A model generated the notes under the pieces. That model was not told where the DNA came from, did no database searches, and saw only the letters and a list, made by a program, of their open reading frames with translations. Made by a program: the position numbers and the translations under genes. From Triops longicaudatus (Eukaryota; Arthropoda; Branchiopoda; Notostraca; Triopsidae), in the NCBI GenBank assembly GCA_022885665.1, contig JAGQDJ010000633.1:744001-808000 (forward strand): a stretch of DNA of 64,000 nt, in the 5' to 3' direction. Shown in pieces: positions 63,192 through 64,000 of the stretch (position 1 is the first letter of the stretch; each line of letters starts with the position of its first letter).

Positions 63192-64000
63192 TTACTTGAA
63201 GATGTCTTTTCTGAGATTGGAAGCTACTGTCAGGTTCGAGTTTATTCTAAGAATCTGAGATCGCTCGGAAGTCGTTGGTGGCCATGCCACATTAATATAT
63301 TCATTTAAAGCTGGCGTCGGTAAGCTTTTCGGTTTACAGGAATAAACGCATATAATGAGCAAAGGTATAATTGGTAAATAGAATTACTCTTGGAATACAA
63401 CTTACCTTGTCTTGGCAAAATTAACGAGAAGTGGAACGAAGACTCGCTTCGAAAACTGAATGTCTGATTTGGACATAGGCAACTCATCTCCCCAAACATC
63501 ATTAAAGACATACTGCAGATCATCTCCATGAGCAACGCCTAGAAACTCAATTTTAGTTATGCTTGCGAAGCTTCAGTTAGCATTCTTACCAAAGTCTACT
63601 TCTTCGCCTTGCAAATTTACTATGGAATACTGTCCACGGTAATCGAACTGATACCGGTACACAGGAACCATATTGGCAGCCAATACTTGAGAAAACATAT
63701 CTGTGCATTTGCCATACATTAGATCCGTAAGCATTTGCACATATTGCGGCCTAAAATGGTCTTCTTGGTCCAAATCTACGTTTAAGAAATAACGCTTTCG
63801 CAACGCTTTGGTAACTGGCGTGAGTTTGGATTGGATCGAGGAGATAATCGGCAAAAGTTTGGGTAGCTTCTGGCTTAGGAATCCGTCTTCGTAAAATCCG
63901 TTAGCCAGTGCGTTCAGCGTCACTAGCGTTAAAAGAAAATACTTATTTACGATGCTTTGCGAACAATTTTACGTACGTCTGTAAATAAATGCCGCTTCAT
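63192..64000 (-). CDS. Type-B carboxylesterase, C-terminal part, cut by the right edge
   Basis: Three exons join in frame, 63922-63590, 63538-63406 and 63324-63192, with a probable further exon from 63977 to the edge (donor GTACGT). About 200 C-terminal residues of an alpha/beta-hydrolase esterase are seen. The catalytic His lies in FGVAHGDDLQYVFN. The family segments MLTDLMYG, PVYRYQFDYRGQYS, FVPLLVNFAKT, PTPALNEY and VAWPPT surround it. The Ser elbow and the acid residue would lie beyond the window. The protein ends shortly after the domain without a membrane anchor, which fits a soluble or secreted esterase of the juvenile-hormone-esterase/detoxification group. It does not look like an anchored cholinesterase. 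Introns are 51-81 nt. Confidence 0.92.

Overview
The window is animal nuclear DNA with intron-rich genes, AT-rich and with no sign of bacterial organisation. Every gene I can name was rebuilt by joining open frames across GT-AG introns so that the joined frame stays open and matches a known family from end to end. The proteins are metazoan: a Polycomb RING-finger protein, mitochondrial methylmalonyl-CoA mutase, SRP receptor beta, a SAND+SAM protein of the SAMD11 type, a six-bladed kelch protein, the acetyl-CoA transporter SLC33A1, a tetraspanin and a carboxylesterase. The esterase His motif (VAHGDDLQYVF) resembles insect and other arthropod esterases. With a B12-dependent mutase, which flies lack, this suggests a non-dipteran arthropod. 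That taxonomic call is an inference.

Layout. 0.6-2.2 kb: 5' part of a PCGF gene, minus strand, running off the left edge. 2.2-8.9 kb: no supported gene. 8.9-17.3 kb: MMUT, minus, 14 coding exons. Its start codon is 222 bp from that of SRPRB (17.6-24.4 kb, plus, 5 exons), so the two share a bidirectional promoter. 24.9-25.5 kb: a MITE. 25.6-25.9 kb: a possible 3'-terminal exon of unknown identity. 32.5-52.7 kb: a SAMD11-like gene, plus, 7 coding exons separated by introns of up to 6 kb. 55.3-57.3 kb: a kelch gene, minus, with an RFX X-box at its presumed promoter. 58.7-61.2 kb: SLC33A1, minus, 8 exons. Its start is 298 bp from that of a tetraspanin (61.5-62.6 kb, plus, 6 exons). 63.2-64.0 kb: the 3' end of a carboxylesterase gene, minus, cut by the right edge.

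How the genes relate. Most are unrelated housekeeping genes that happen to be neighbours: MMUT in mitochondrial propionate breakdown, SRPRB in ER targeting, SLC33A1 in ER acetyl-CoA import. PCGF and SAMD11 are both connected with Polycomb repressive complex 1. The non-coding DNA holds three degenerate MITEs with Tigger/pogo-like termini, an unusually perfect 25-bp hairpin in a SAMD11 intron, a second strong hairpin in an SRPRB intron, and X-box motifs around the kelch gene. I found no CRISPR array, rRNA, convincing tRNA, virus or toxin gene.
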